Below are positions 37,707 through 46,566 of a DNA stretch of 64,000 bases, one piece after another. The position numbers were made by a program, and so were the translations under genes. The notes beneath the pieces are model-generated. The model saw nothing but the letters and a program-made list of their open reading frames with translations. It was not told the origin of the DNA and searched no databases. The DNA comes from Sulfitobacter sp. JL08 (GTDB lineage: Bacteria > Pseudomonadota > Alphaproteobacteria > Rhodobacterales > Rhodobacteraceae): positions 3,968,001-4,032,000 of the forward strand of contig NZ_CP025815.1 of NCBI RefSeq assembly GCF_003352045.1. Direction: 5' to 3'. Every line of letters starts with the position of its first letter. Positions within the stretch are counted from its first letter, which is position 1.

Positions 37707-38662
37707 CCACTGTCGTAATTCACACAGACCATCCGCAACCCTGTATCGATCTGCTGTCACCGCGGCATCCCGATCTTACCTTCGTACCGTGCAATACATA
37801 CGAGGCATTGCCGCAATGCCTGCGGGATAACCGCCCTGACGTGGTGTTTTCTACCCGTTTTGCGGGAACACCGTCTTACCCGGCGCAGGCGGTCTTGGGC
37901 CCTGATGCGCCGCGCTGGCTGTCCGTCGGCGGATCCGGTGTGGATCATCTGGGCAAGTGGGACACGGACAAGATCACTGTTACCAATGCTGCCGGTGTCG
38001 CAGCTGGCATGATGGCCGAGTTTGCGTTTGGCTGCCTGTTGCATTTCACCCTGGATATCGACGGACTGAATGCTGACAAATCCGCCCGCATCTGGCGGAA
38101 CAGGACTGTCACGCCGTTGCGCGGCAAAACGCTGCTGGTCATCGGATTGGGGCAAACCGGTCAGGCCGTTGCCGCGCTGGCGCAGGCGTTTGGCATGACT
38201 GTGATCGGCACACGTGCGCGCCCGCAACCGATGGACAATGTCGATCATGTCTATGCCGCGGATGAAATCGCAACCCTTTTGCCCAGCGCGGACGCCATTG
38301 TTGTCTGCACCCCCCTTCTGGACAGCACCAGAGGATTACTGGACGCGGCAGCCTTTGCCACCATGAAACCCGGTGCCCTGCTTGTTGATGTTTCGCGCGG
38401 CGGTGTCGTCGTGCAATCCGCCCTGATCGATGCGTTGACGCGGGGCAATCTGGCTGCCGCTGGTCTTGATGTGTTCGAAACAGAGCCTTTGCCCGAAGAT
38501 AGCCCGCTGTGGGAGCTGCCAAATCTGGTTGTTTCGCCGCATTGTTCAAGCGTTTATGACGGCTGGGAGAACGCATCGATCCTGATGTTCTCGGACAATC
38601 TTGTCCGGTTTCAGCAGGGCGCACCGCTGCACAACATTGTTGATCCGCATCGCGGCTACTGA
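37703..38662 (+). CDS. D-isomer-specific 2-hydroxyacid dehydrogenase
   Basis: 319 aa. NAD-binding GLGQTGQAVAALAQAFGM is followed by the catalytic triad: Arg in LLVDVSRGGVV, Glu in VFETEPLPEDSPLW and His in SPHCSSVYDG. It interconverts a 2-keto acid and a D-2-hydroxy acid. The likely substrate is the keto acid made by the upstream aminotransferase (inference). It overlaps the MmgE/PrpD gene by 4 bases. Confidence 0.87.
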   Translation: MTTVVIHTDHPQPCIDLLSPRHPDLTFVPCNTYEALPQCLRDNRPDVVFSTRFAGTPSYPAQAVLGPDAPRWLSVGGSGVDHLGKWDTDKITVTNAAGVAAGMMAEFAFGCLLHFTLDIDGLNADKSARIWRNRTVTPLRGKTLLVIGLGQTGQAVAALAQAFGMTVIGTRARPQPMDNVDHVYAADEIATLLPSADAIVVCTPLLDSTRGLLDAAAFATMKPGALLVDVSRGGVVVQSALIDALTRGNLAAAGLDVFETEPLPEDSPLWELPNLVVSPHCSSVYDGWENASILMFSDNLVRFQQGAPLHNIVDPHRGY

Positions 38663-38684
38663 ATGACTACAAAAAGGTTTTAGA

Positions 38685-39593
38685 ATGTCCAAAGGCGCAT
38701 TTCACGGCATCGTCACACCGATCCTGACACCCTACAACGATGATCAATCCATCGCGCGCGATCTTTATCTGGCGCATGCGGCATGGCAGCTGCAAATCGG
38801 GGCCGACTATATTTCCCCGTTCGGCACAACCGGCGAAGCTGTCAGCAACGGGATGCAGGAACGCATGTCAATATTGGAAGATCTGGTGGCAACCGGCAAT
38901 GTCCCCCCGTCGAAAATGATGCCCGGTACAGGCGTTGGCGCCCTGCCAGACACAATTGCGCTGACCCGCCATGCCGTTGATCTTGGCTGCGCCGCCGCAA
39001 TGGTTCTGCCACCCCATTATTACGCGGGCGCGACCACGGATGAAGGCCTTTATCGGTACTTCAGTGATCTGATCGAAGGTGTCGGATCAGACGCCTTGCG
39101 CATCTGCCTGTATCACATCCCGCAAATGACCGGCGTGGCGATGACACCAGCGCTTTCGGCGCGCCTGAACACCGCGTTTCCCGATATTGTGAGCGCCTAC
39201 AAAGACAGTTCGGGCAATTGGCAGAACACGCTGGACGTTCTGGCCGCCGCACCGGGTTTGGCTGTTTTTCCGGCATCGGAAACACGATTGGCCGAGGGAT
39301 CAGCGGTTGGCATCGCCGGATGCATTTCGGCAACCTGCAACACCAACATCAAACAAATCCGCCAGTATCAGGATCATATTCTGGCCGGTGAAACATCTGC
39401 GGCCAAAAAACTGACACCCGCAATCGATGCACACCGTATGGCCGTGCAGAACGCGGGTCTGATCCCCGCGCTAAAATCCATGATGGCCGCCGCCAGCGGC
39501 GAAGCAAGATGGCTTAACCTGCGCGCCCCGATGGACCGCGCCGATCCGTCCATCGGCGTTGAAATCAACAAAACGCTGAAATGGTCACTTTGA
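38685..39593 (+). CDS. Dihydrodipicolinate synthase/N-acetylneuraminate lyase family protein
   Basis: 302 aa. The TIM-barrel aldolase motifs are present: SPFGTTGEAVSNGMQER (GTTGE loop), the catalytic Tyr in LYHIPQMTG, and the Schiff-base Lys in VSAYKDSSGNW. Being an accessory catabolic copy, it is more likely an aldolase or dehydratase on a keto acid than the lysine-pathway DapA. It closes the operon, 22 bases after the dehydrogenase gene. Confidence 0.87.
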   Translation: MSKGAFHGIVTPILTPYNDDQSIARDLYLAHAAWQLQIGADYISPFGTTGEAVSNGMQERMSILEDLVATGNVPPSKMMPGTGVGALPDTIALTRHAVDLGCAAAMVLPPHYYAGATTDEGLYRYFSDLIEGVGSDALRICLYHIPQMTGVAMTPALSARLNTAFPDIVSAYKDSSGNWQNTLDVLAAAPGLAVFPASETRLAEGSAVGIAGCISATCNTNIKQIRQYQDHILAGETSAAKKLTPAIDAHRMAVQNAGLIPALKSMMAAASGEARWLNLRAPMDRADPSIGVEINKTLKWSL

Positions 39594-39652
39594 GAAACCT
39601 CGAATTTTGGCGAGGATGAGAAAGACATCGTGAACAATTCAACTGCAATTTT

Positions 39653-40267
39653 TTGGTTGAAAAACGGAGGTTTGGCTTGAATTGCACCGCTGGTGAAACT
39701 TGTTTCAAAAACTTTCGATTCCTTATTGCTCTTTGTTTTTGGACCGGAGTGAATGTGACAGCATTTGTTCAATCCGCATTCGCTAGTGATGAAAAAATGT
39801 CGAATTTTCAGAAGGAATTTTTGATCGAAAAGGAGGCAAAAATTCGTTTTCTAGCTTGACCGGGATCAAGTGAATTCGAATTGACGTTCCAGCAGGCCGA
39901 TGAGCTTGGGTATCTGCATGATGACCCCAAAAGCGAAAGTATCAAAGATGCCGACTTGTTGCTGTTTTTCTTGGATGGTTGGGACGATCTTGAAAAGATC
40001 CCCCAAAATTACGAGGACTTCACGCGCATTTTTGATTCAATTGATAGGGATGGGGGTGAAGTTACTCTGCACTATGACGTGGATTTTGGAGAAGAAAGCG
40101 GCCTGAAATCAAAAAGATTATACTTCCTGAATATCAGGAATATTCCAGAGCAAGCATTTGACACTCTCAGCGACGCTTGTCGTGCCAAGTTCATATATGG
40201 CAGTGCCTTTCCTGAAGACGCATTCAAACTTTGGATGGACAGCGGTTGCCTGAATACAAGCAATTGA
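39653..40267 (+). pseudogene. Secreted hypothetical protein split by one in-frame TGA
   Basis: One reading frame runs from about 39653 to TAA/TGA at 40267 with a single interruption, TGA at 39857-39859. Upstream of it lies a signal-peptide-like stretch (FLIALCFWTG...FVQSAFAS), then EKEAKIRFLA. Downstream the frame continues (FELTFQQADELGYLHDD...LFFLDGWDDLEKI) for 128 more codons without a good start. The region is clearly AT-richer than the operon before it. It looks like a foreign gene inactivated by a nonsense change; a downstream TTG start (39881) making a shorter protein is possible. No family recognised. Confidence 0.5.
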
Positions 40268-40418
40268 CGGAGACACCAACGGGCACCTCTGTAGTGTGGA
40301 AAAATAACAGACGCACGGTTTAACGCGTGTGTAGGAGGCATAAGTGGTCGCTTGCCTGGTAGTATTTTCCACTACTCAATCGTGAGAGCTGAAATACAGA
40401 CGAGTATCTTGGAAATTT

Positions 40419-40435
40419 TGGTGCCCAGGAGAGGA
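40419..40435. repeat. Left attachment site (direct repeat of tRNA-Leu 3' end)
   Basis: TGGTGCCCAGGAGAGGA is identical over 17 bases to 61248-61264, the 3' end of tRNA-Leu including CCA. The bases on both sides differ. It marks the left boundary of the integrated island. Confidence 0.85.
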
Positions 40436-40481
40436 ACCAAGTACTTGTTTTAAATAGAATTTTCATGTCCTGAATTGTTCT

Positions 40482-40567
40482 TATCCACCTTTATTTAGGG
40501 CGTTTCTTGTCCATTGCAGTCTTGCCCTGTCCGTTCCTATCTACTAGCTTAGGGTGGATATTTAGGG
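40482..40567. repeat. Inverted and direct repeats upstream of the integrase
   Basis: TATCCACC (40482-40489) is inverted as GGTGGATA (40553-40560), and TTTAGGG occurs at 40494-40500 and 40561-40567. They flank the integrase promoter, between the att site and the gene, where integrase arm-type or excisionase/AlpA sites usually lie (inference). Confidence 0.4.
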
Positions 40568-40576
40568 GGATAAGAA

Positions 40577-41770
40577 ATGCGGGCGACAAACAGGCTTTCT
40601 TCGCAATTTCTAAAAACCGCACCCGTGGGCAAGCATTGCGACGGCGCGGGCCTTTGGTTCGTGAAGCGTGAAGATGGTGGCGCGCAATGGGTACAACGTG
40701 TGACCGTTCACGGCAGGCGGCGCGAGATGGGGCTGGGGGGCTTTCCGACGCTGACGCTGGCCGAGGCGCGCAAACAGGCAGAACGTTGGCGCAAATTGGC
40801 GGCGGCGGGGCGTGACCCCATAAAGGAACGTGAAGCCGAAGAAAGGGCGGCGCGACGCGAGGATATCACTTTGGCGATTTTGACCGCCGATGCGTTTGAA
40901 GCCCGCAAGGCCGAACTCAAGGGTGATGGCACTGCGGGGCGGTGGTTGTCGCCTCTGAACATTCACGTTCTGCCCAAGCTGGGCCGTGTGCCGGTGACGG
41001 ACCTCGACCAACGCGACATTCGCGACACACTGGCCCCCATCTGGCACACGAAGGCCGACACGGCGCGGAAGGCTTTGAACCGGCTTTCTATCGTGCTCCG
41101 TCATGCGGCGGCACTGGGCTTGGATGTGGACTTGCAGGCGACAGACAAGGCAAAGGCGCTTCTGGGCAAGACGCGGCATCAGCCGAAGAACATCCCGGCG
41201 ATGGACTGGCGCGATGTGCCAGAGTTTTATGCCAGTCTCGAAGAACCGACGCTGACCCATCTGGCGCTGCGCCTTCTTATCCTTACCGGTGTCCGCTCGG
41301 GGCCGTTGCGCAAATTGCGGCTTGACCAGATTGAAGGCGACGTTTGGACCGTGCCAGCCGAAGCGATGAAAGGCCGTAAAGGCGCGACCGATGATTTTCG
41401 CGTGCCGCTGTCGGCAGAAGCCAAGCGCGTGATTGACCTTGCGCGCCCGCACGCCCGCAACGGCTATCTGTTTCCGAACACGCGCGCCGGCGTGATTAGC
41501 GACATGACGCTTTCGCGGCATATGGAACGCAAGGGGCTGGAAGCGCGACCGCACGGTTTCCGCACCAGCTTGCGCATATGGCTGGCCGACGCGACTGACG
41601 CCCCGCACAAAGTGGCCGAGGGGATGCTGGCGCATGTGGTGGATGGCGGCGTAGTGCGCGCCTATCGCAGAACCGACTTTCTCGAACAGCGCGCAAAACT
41701 GGCCGACCGCTGGGCTGATCATGTGACCGGTGGCGCTGGGCAGGTTGTGAAGTTGATGGGGGCGGGCTGA
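40577..41770 (+). CDS. Tyrosine recombinase/integrase (P4-like), intact
   Basis: 397 aa. The N-terminal DUF4102-like arm-binding part (GLWFVKREDGGAQWVQRV...MGLGGFPTLTLAEARK) and the catalytic domain are complete. Arg I is in TGVRSGPLRKL, His-x2-Arg in PHGFRTSLR, the second His in MLAHVV and the nucleophile Tyr in RAYRRTDFLEQR. GGGGGA precedes the ATG. This is the only integrase in the island with all catalytic residues, so it is the probable enzyme for the tRNA-Leu att pair. Its stop overlaps the next gene by one base. Confidence 0.92.
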   Translation: MRATNRLSSQFLKTAPVGKHCDGAGLWFVKREDGGAQWVQRVTVHGRRREMGLGGFPTLTLAEARKQAERWRKLAAAGRDPIKEREAEERAARREDITLAILTADAFEARKAELKGDGTAGRWLSPLNIHVLPKLGRVPVTDLDQRDIRDTLAPIWHTKADTARKALNRLSIVLRHAAALGLDVDLQATDKAKALLGKTRHQPKNIPAMDWRDVPEFYASLEEPTLTHLALRLLILTGVRSGPLRKLRLDQIEGDVWTVPAEAMKGRKGATDDFRVPLSAEAKRVIDLARPHARNGYLFPNTRAGVISDMTLSRHMERKGLEARPHGFRTSLRIWLADATDAPHKVAEGMLAHVVDGGVVRAYRRTDFLEQRAKLADRWADHVTGGAGQVVKLMGAG

Positions 41771-42576
41771 TGGCGCACAACAAATCTGACGACCTCCCCG
41801 TTGCGACACCTGCGACTTCGGCGACATGGGGCATCCCAGACTGGCGCGACGCAGCGGCATATGGCGATGTAAAGGCTTGGAGTTTGGGCCGCTGGCGCTG
41901 GGAGTTTTTTAGACGGCGCGATGATGTGCGAATACTTTTTGATGAGCGAAAAGACAAGCAATACGAGAACAGATTGGCAAAATGGGAGCGAGACTGCGCC
42001 AGACCCGAACTTACACCGAAAGAACAGGCGTACATTCTGAGAAAAGTGCCGGACAAGCCTGACGACCCTCGATTTCATGTGTCATTCCTTACGGAAGAGC
42101 AAAAAAAATTCGGATACATTGTGTTGTTCAATCCACGCATTGGAAATGTCGCGAACTTTGACAAACACGTCGAGCGCCTCGACAGCTATGAATGGGACGT
42201 TAGCGGCGAACATGGGGATAGGGTGCTTCAAGAAACAAAGTTGGAAGAGCACCAACTTGTCATTGCGTTTTCGACTGACCGACCATTAGCACGACAGCTT
42301 GAGGACGCTGAAAGTTGTCTGAAAGGGTTACAGAAGTACCGCCATGGCCGTATTATAAAAAAGCTGCGTCACCCTGCTAAATGGCTTGAATACCTGCGGA
42401 CGCTTGACGCCCACGCCGACAATCCAACCGAATCTTGGGCTGATTTGGCTAAGAAACTCTTTGAACACAAATTGATTGTCCGGCGCAAAGACCCATGTGG
42501 TGGCTACTGTGACCCGCCCCCTCAAGCCGCACGCGATAAATGGAAAACTGCGGACGCCTTGCGATTCAATTTCTGA
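41770..42576 (+). CDS. DUF6499-like hypothetical protein coupled to the integrase
   Basis: 268 aa. The N-terminal segment IPDWRDAAAYGDVKAWSLGR and WEFFRRRDDVR resembles the short DUF6499-type motif (PDWR...Y...WEFLRRN) common in proteins of alphaproteobacterial integrative elements. The remainder (about 90-268) is charged and helical with no recognised domain. The one-base overlap with the integrase stop implies co-translation and a role in element maintenance (inference). Confidence 0.65.
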   Translation: MAHNKSDDLPVATPATSATWGIPDWRDAAAYGDVKAWSLGRWRWEFFRRRDDVRILFDERKDKQYENRLAKWERDCARPELTPKEQAYILRKVPDKPDDPRFHVSFLTEEQKKFGYIVLFNPRIGNVANFDKHVERLDSYEWDVSGEHGDRVLQETKLEEHQLVIAFSTDRPLARQLEDAESCLKGLQKYRHGRIIKKLRHPAKWLEYLRTLDAHADNPTESWADLAKKLFEHKLIVRRKDPCGGYCDPPPQAARDKWKTADALRFNF

Positions 42577-42650
42577 TTTCCGCCCGCAATCGAAAACAGA
42601 ATAAAGACGGTCAAATATGCACTGCACCTTACTAGAAAGGACAGTGCAAA

Positions 42651-42842
42651 ATGCAGACCTATCTCACTCTAACTGAACTTCGCACCAAACTGGGCAACCG
42701 CTCACGCAGCGCAATCTATGCCGACCTTGCCGCTGGCCGACTGCCACAGCCCATCAAGCTTGGAGGCCGGATCTACTGGCCGGAAGGCGAAGTTGACGCC
42801 CACCTGCGCAACCTGCGCAACCTGCGCGAACAGGCCGCTTAA
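42651..42842 (+). CDS. AlpA-like helix-turn-helix protein (excisionase/regulator)
   Basis: 63 aa. YLTLTELRTKLGNRSRSAIY...GRLPQPIKLGGRIYWPEGEV is the MerR-like fold of AlpA/excisionase proteins that control P4-type integrases. AGAAAGGACAG precedes the ATG. It probably promotes excision or regulates the integrase. Confidence 0.82.
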   Translation: MQTYLTLTELRTKLGNRSRSAIYADLAAGRLPQPIKLGGRIYWPEGEVDAHLRNLRNLREQAA

Positions 42843-42843
42843 T

Positions 42844-43254
42844 ATGGACGGCGGGCAAATGGAAACCCCGGCGCGGCGACAACCGCAACCGGGGCTGGAT
42901 GGCCGCTATGCGAATGCGGCGGGCTCCTCAGACATAGCACAGGCCGCGGGCCGCGCAAAGCGGGCTTGGCTATATCACGTTACGACCGAGTGCGGCGAAC
43001 TCTTCACTATTGAAGCCGAGGGCCGCGACACATGGGCGTTAGACCAACCGCGCGAGGCCGGGCCGAAAGGCTGCATCCCGATTAAACAACCCGCGTCGCG
43101 TTGGTCAACCTATGTCCACGAACTACGCGGCATGGGTATTCCAATCAATACAGAAATGTTTTCCTACAGCGGCGCATACTCCGGCCACCACGCCCGCTAC
43201 ACGCTTGCGTGTGATGTGTCCTTGTCCGTTTTGCAGGAAAGGAGCGCAGCATGA
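42844..43254 (+). CDS. Island-module protein, winged-helix-like
   Basis: 136 aa from ATG 42844, which overlaps the end of the AlpA-like gene context by one base after its TAA. The segment WLYHVTTECGELFTIEAEGR and ASRWSTYVHELRGMGIPINT...SGHHARYTL suggests a small winged-helix fold, as seen in proteins of similar islands. Specific function unknown. Its stop overlaps the next ATG by 4 bases. Confidence 0.65.
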   Translation: MDGGQMETPARRQPQPGLDGRYANAAGSSDIAQAAGRAKRAWLYHVTTECGELFTIEAEGRDTWALDQPREAGPKGCIPIKQPASRWSTYVHELRGMGIPINTEMFSYSGAYSGHHARYTLACDVSLSVLQERSAA

Positions 43255-43559
43255 ACAGCACGTCCTCACAGATCGACCCGCGCATCAAGCGCAAAGCCTG
43301 TCACGAAACTTCCGACACCTACGGGGCAATAGTCGCCGTATTGGACCATAAACACCGCGTGATTGTCTGCAAGGATGGCATCCAATGGATTACACAGCGG
43401 CGCAAATCAGGTGGCGCAGAACGGCCTTGGCGGGCCTTGGGCTACTACACCACCCGAAAAGCCCTAATCCGAGCGTGCGCCTTGCTGAGCCGTGAGATTG
43501 AACCTGCTGTTATGTCATTGTTGGCGGAACTGCCGGACACGATAGGCCGGACAGCATGA
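43251..43559 (+). CDS. Small island-module protein
   Basis: 102 aa, not recognised. It contains KHRVIVCKDGIQWITQRRKS and WRALGYYTTRKALIRACALL, a basic character consistent with nucleic-acid binding. Overlaps of 4 bases at both ends (ATGA) place it within a translationally coupled set. Confidence 0.6.
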   Translation: MNSTSSQIDPRIKRKACHETSDTYGAIVAVLDHKHRVIVCKDGIQWITQRRKSGGAERPWRALGYYTTRKALIRACALLSREIEPAVMSLLAELPDTIGRTA

Positions 43560-43693
43560 TGGGCGATAAAAAACAGTCCAAGCCGCCCTCACAAGCCGTA
43601 CGGCGCATCATGCGCAAGCATGGCCTGCCCGAACCCAGCGCCCGTTCCTATGCGCTCCTGGCATATGGGGAGGCGTCATTGGATGGCCACTAA
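43556..43693 (+). CDS. Tiny basic island-module protein
   Basis: 45 aa, from ATG 43556 to TAA 43691-43693 (MMGDKKQSKPPSQAVRRIMR...ARSYALLAYGEASLDGH). The start overlaps the previous stop by 4 bases, and its last 11 bases overlap the next start. That spacing argues it is real and coupled. Function unknown. Confidence 0.55.
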   Translation: MMGDKKQSKPPSQAVRRIMRKHGLPEPSARSYALLAYGEASLDGH

Positions 43694-44063
43694 ATCCTAC
43701 AAGAAACATAAACGAGGCGCTGGGCGTCACGTCCAGCTTCCCGAATGGCTGCAATCCTCTAAAGCGTGGGCGACACTGAAGCCGGGGCCAAGGGCGCTCT
43801 ACGTGGAACTGAAACGACGCTACAATGGAGTGAACAACGGGCGTATCCATCTCAGCCACCGTGATGCGGCCAAGGCGCTGAACGCTCACCGCAATACGGT
43901 CGGGTCATGGTTTGAGGAACTTCAGAAACGCGGCTTTATCCGCATGACGCAGGGGCCGCATCTTGGCCCGTCCGGTATTGGCAAAGCGTCCATGTGGGCA
44001 TTGGATGAAGAAGCAACGCCAGATATGAAACAGGCCCTCAAGCGCTTCATGTCATGGACCTAA
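43683..44063 (+). CDS. Winged-helix replication/regulatory protein
   Basis: 126 aa from ATG 43683, preceded by GGGGAGG. HLSHRDAAKALNAHRNTVGS followed by WFEELQKRGFIRMTQGPHLG is a clear winged helix-turn-helix. Such proteins at the end of P4-like modules control replication or transcription of the element. It is last in the run of overlapping genes. Confidence 0.75.
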   Translation: MATKSYKKHKRGAGRHVQLPEWLQSSKAWATLKPGPRALYVELKRRYNGVNNGRIHLSHRDAAKALNAHRNTVGSWFEELQKRGFIRMTQGPHLGPSGIGKASMWALDEEATPDMKQALKRFMSWT

Positions 44064-44582
44064 AAACGAAAGCCCCGCACAAAAAACAGGACACCCTGTC
44101 ACTGTGAGTGTGACGGTGCGTTGTTTTAACAGTGGGAAACAGGCAAAACTGTCCCAAAAATTGTGACGCATTTCGCCAAAAAACGCAAATCCGCGTCACA
44201 AAAAACAGGACATATATACATATAGCCATAGGCAGGACATTTGATTGAAAGGAAACGGTGCGGGAAAGGCTCCGTCAGGTGTTCAATCAAAACTCACGTT
44301 GGCGATGCAAACCGGACCTTCGTGACAAATGCGGCGAACGGCAGCTGCGAGCCCATCTCGCCTATTTGTTCGACGCAGCTAAGCCGCGTCCACGCGGAAA
44401 ATCCGGATATTCCAGTCAGGCTTGGCAAAGGGTTAGAAACATCCCTTACAAGACTCGCTTCTGGGAGCGGTCTTGACCTGCCAGCACGCAAATTCACTTT
44501 CGGAATTGCCACTTCCGCAAGCGGTTGTTGACTTGGCTTTACCAAAGGCGATTAAGTAGGGCGTCCCGTTGGGGAGACTGCG
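44064..44582. other. 519-bp non-coding stretch with a 16-bp direct repeat
   Basis: No convincing gene. CACAAAAAACAGGACA occurs at 44078-44093 and 44197-44212, 119 bp apart, in an A-rich context with short GTCAC/GTGAC dyads between. It could be a control or replication region for the module before it, or the promoter region for the cyclase after it. No terminator is evident. Confidence 0.4.
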
Positions 44583-46271
44583 ATGGACCGCAAACTTGCT
44601 GCAATTCTGGCCGCCGATGTCGTTGGATTCTCCAAAATGATGGGCGAAGACGAAGCCAGTACTCTGGACGCAATCTCGCAATTTCGGACCAAAATTCTCG
44701 GACCTGAGGTCCTCGGGAACCGAGGTAAAGTGGTCAAGAGTATGGGCGACGGTTGGCTAGTTGAATTCGGAAGTGTCGTCGATGCGATCAACTGCTCAAT
44801 GAAAGTCCAGGACAAGCTGCGAAACTTGGACAAACTTAAGTTGCGGATCGGCGTGCACATCGGAGACGTGATCCACCAAGAAGACGATATCTTCGGGGAA
44901 GGGGTCAACATCGCCGCGCGTCTCGAGGCAATTGCAAACCCCGGTGGTATCGCGATTTCGGATATCACCTACGCCAGCCTTGACGGCACTCTGACGCCGT
45001 CCTTTGACGACGCAGGGCAACGCAAACTCAAGAACATTGCACGGCCTATTAACATTTGGATACGTGGCTCGATCATGACCACCGATGTGCAGGCCCCCTG
45101 GTTCGGTGGAAACACCGGCGAACGGGCAGGATTTCCCAAGCTCGCGATCCATTCCATCAAGGCTTCAGCAGACCGCCAGGAAGTTCAGGAACTTGCCGAC
45201 GCGCTGGTATTCGATTTGGGGGCGCACCTCTCCGCCATTCGATGGCTCGATGTGGTCTCGGACGGAGCAGGCAGCGAGCTGAGCTATCATTTGCAGGGGT
45301 CATTGCGCAGCAGCGGGGACAAGTTACGGCTGGAAATACAGGTTCTGGATCCAGCTAGGCAGGTATTGTGGCAGCATAAGAAGGATGGCTCTCTTTCGGA
45401 CAGCTTCGATTTTCAGGACGACGCCAGCGAAGCGATTTCGGCCAACGTAATCGGGACATTGCTCGAGACAGAAACATCTAAGCTTGCCGGATTGGACTAC
45501 GACACTTTGACCGCTGAGCAGTGCCTATTGCGTGGAATGATGGCGTATAGGACTGTCAGCGAAGCTTCTTTCTCTGCGTCTCTGTCCGACTATGCCGCCG
45601 CGATAGAAAAAGACCCCTTGCTGGCCGAAGCCTATGCCGAAGCGATTTTCATGACCATCGGCGGCGGTACCACCGGTTTCAAAAAAAAACTGAAACCCTA
45701 TTTCGACATGCTGCCTGAATGGACACAAAGGGCAGAGCCGTTGCGTGCGAAAGACCCGTTGCTGGACCTCAGCATAGCCGTCGCTAGATATTCGGAGGAC
45801 AAGCAGATTGCACCAGTCGTGGGCAAGGTTGAGGAATGCCTGCGCCGCGCGCCGTTTGATGTGCAAGTGCTGGTCTTTGCCGGGTGGGGGTTGTTATGGT
45901 CCGGGCGATCCGCAGAAGCCCTGGATTGCTTTCTCAAAACCGAACGGCTTGGAAAATTCAGCCCCTATCTGATTGCAGCGCTCGGCGGTGCGAGTACGGC
46001 TTATGTTCACCTCGGTGACGACGATTCAGCTATTCTTTACGCTAATAAGGGTTTGACCACTGCCCACGAATATCCGACTCTTCACGCTTCTCTGGCCGCG
46101 GCCTGTGCCTTGAAGGGCATGGAGGCGGAAGCAGCCGAGGCATTGGCAACCTATCGGAAACTTGTTCCCGAACAGACGATTTCTCAAAGAATGGCGGTAA
46201 ACAACTATGCGGGTTCGACTGGCGGCAAGCGCTTCTACGAGGGTCTGCGATTGGCTGGTATGCCTGAATAA
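44583..46271 (+). CDS. Class III cyclase with TPR-like C-terminus (first island copy)
   Basis: 562 aa. The cyclase domain is at the very N-terminus (1-150), with metal Asp12 (AADVVGFS), Asp56 (MGDGW), Lys52 and Asn109/Arg113 (GVNIAARLE). The specificity loop reads FGEGVN. A central segment (about 190-300, with LQGSLRSSGDKLRLEIQVLD) resembles the TolB-like part common in such proteins. The C-terminal half is helical with TPR-like repeats (AYVHLGDDDSAILYANKGL). No membrane segment. A soluble cAMP producer controlled by protein contacts is inferred. A paralogue follows 295 bp downstream. Confidence 0.87.
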   Translation: MDRKLAAILAADVVGFSKMMGEDEASTLDAISQFRTKILGPEVLGNRGKVVKSMGDGWLVEFGSVVDAINCSMKVQDKLRNLDKLKLRIGVHIGDVIHQEDDIFGEGVNIAARLEAIANPGGIAISDITYASLDGTLTPSFDDAGQRKLKNIARPINIWIRGSIMTTDVQAPWFGGNTGERAGFPKLAIHSIKASADRQEVQELADALVFDLGAHLSAIRWLDVVSDGAGSELSYHLQGSLRSSGDKLRLEIQVLDPARQVLWQHKKDGSLSDSFDFQDDASEAISANVIGTLLETETSKLAGLDYDTLTAEQCLLRGMMAYRTVSEASFSASLSDYAAAIEKDPLLAEAYAEAIFMTIGGGTTGFKKKLKPYFDMLPEWTQRAEPLRAKDPLLDLSIAVARYSEDKQIAPVVGKVEECLRRAPFDVQVLVFAGWGLLWSGRSAEALDCFLKTERLGKFSPYLIAALGGASTAYVHLGDDDSAILYANKGLTTAHEYPTLHASLAAACALKGMEAEAAEALATYRKLVPEQTISQRMAVNNYAGSTGGKRFYEGLRLAGMPE

Positions 46272-46566
46272 GTTGAAGGCTTGCACGAAAGTATTGCTGA
46301 CAGATCTCCCGCGCCAAAATGCCGACAGTTCTCGCCCGATTTCCAGACATTCGGCGGCAGGGTAGGATGGCCGGTTTGTCCCGCAGAGCAGACGCTGAAG
46401 CAATGCGCGGAGAATGACGGCAACGAGCCCATAGCTGCCGGATTGGGATAATGTAGAAGGTCGGCGGACTATCTTGCATTGCAAAAGTTCTTTAGGCTTC
46501 AAGCGTAAGAATTTTTGTTAAAGTGTATTTTTCAATTCGCTGCATCAGAGGAAACCGGAAACCAAA

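Noticed and set aside
40610-41860. 416-codon frame opposite the integrase
   Set aside because: The plus strand encodes a complete tyrosine recombinase; the antisense product is low-complexity basic sequence.
44241-44531. Short frames in the gap before the first island cyclase
   Set aside because: Two different frames are equally open and neither has conserved features or a good start.
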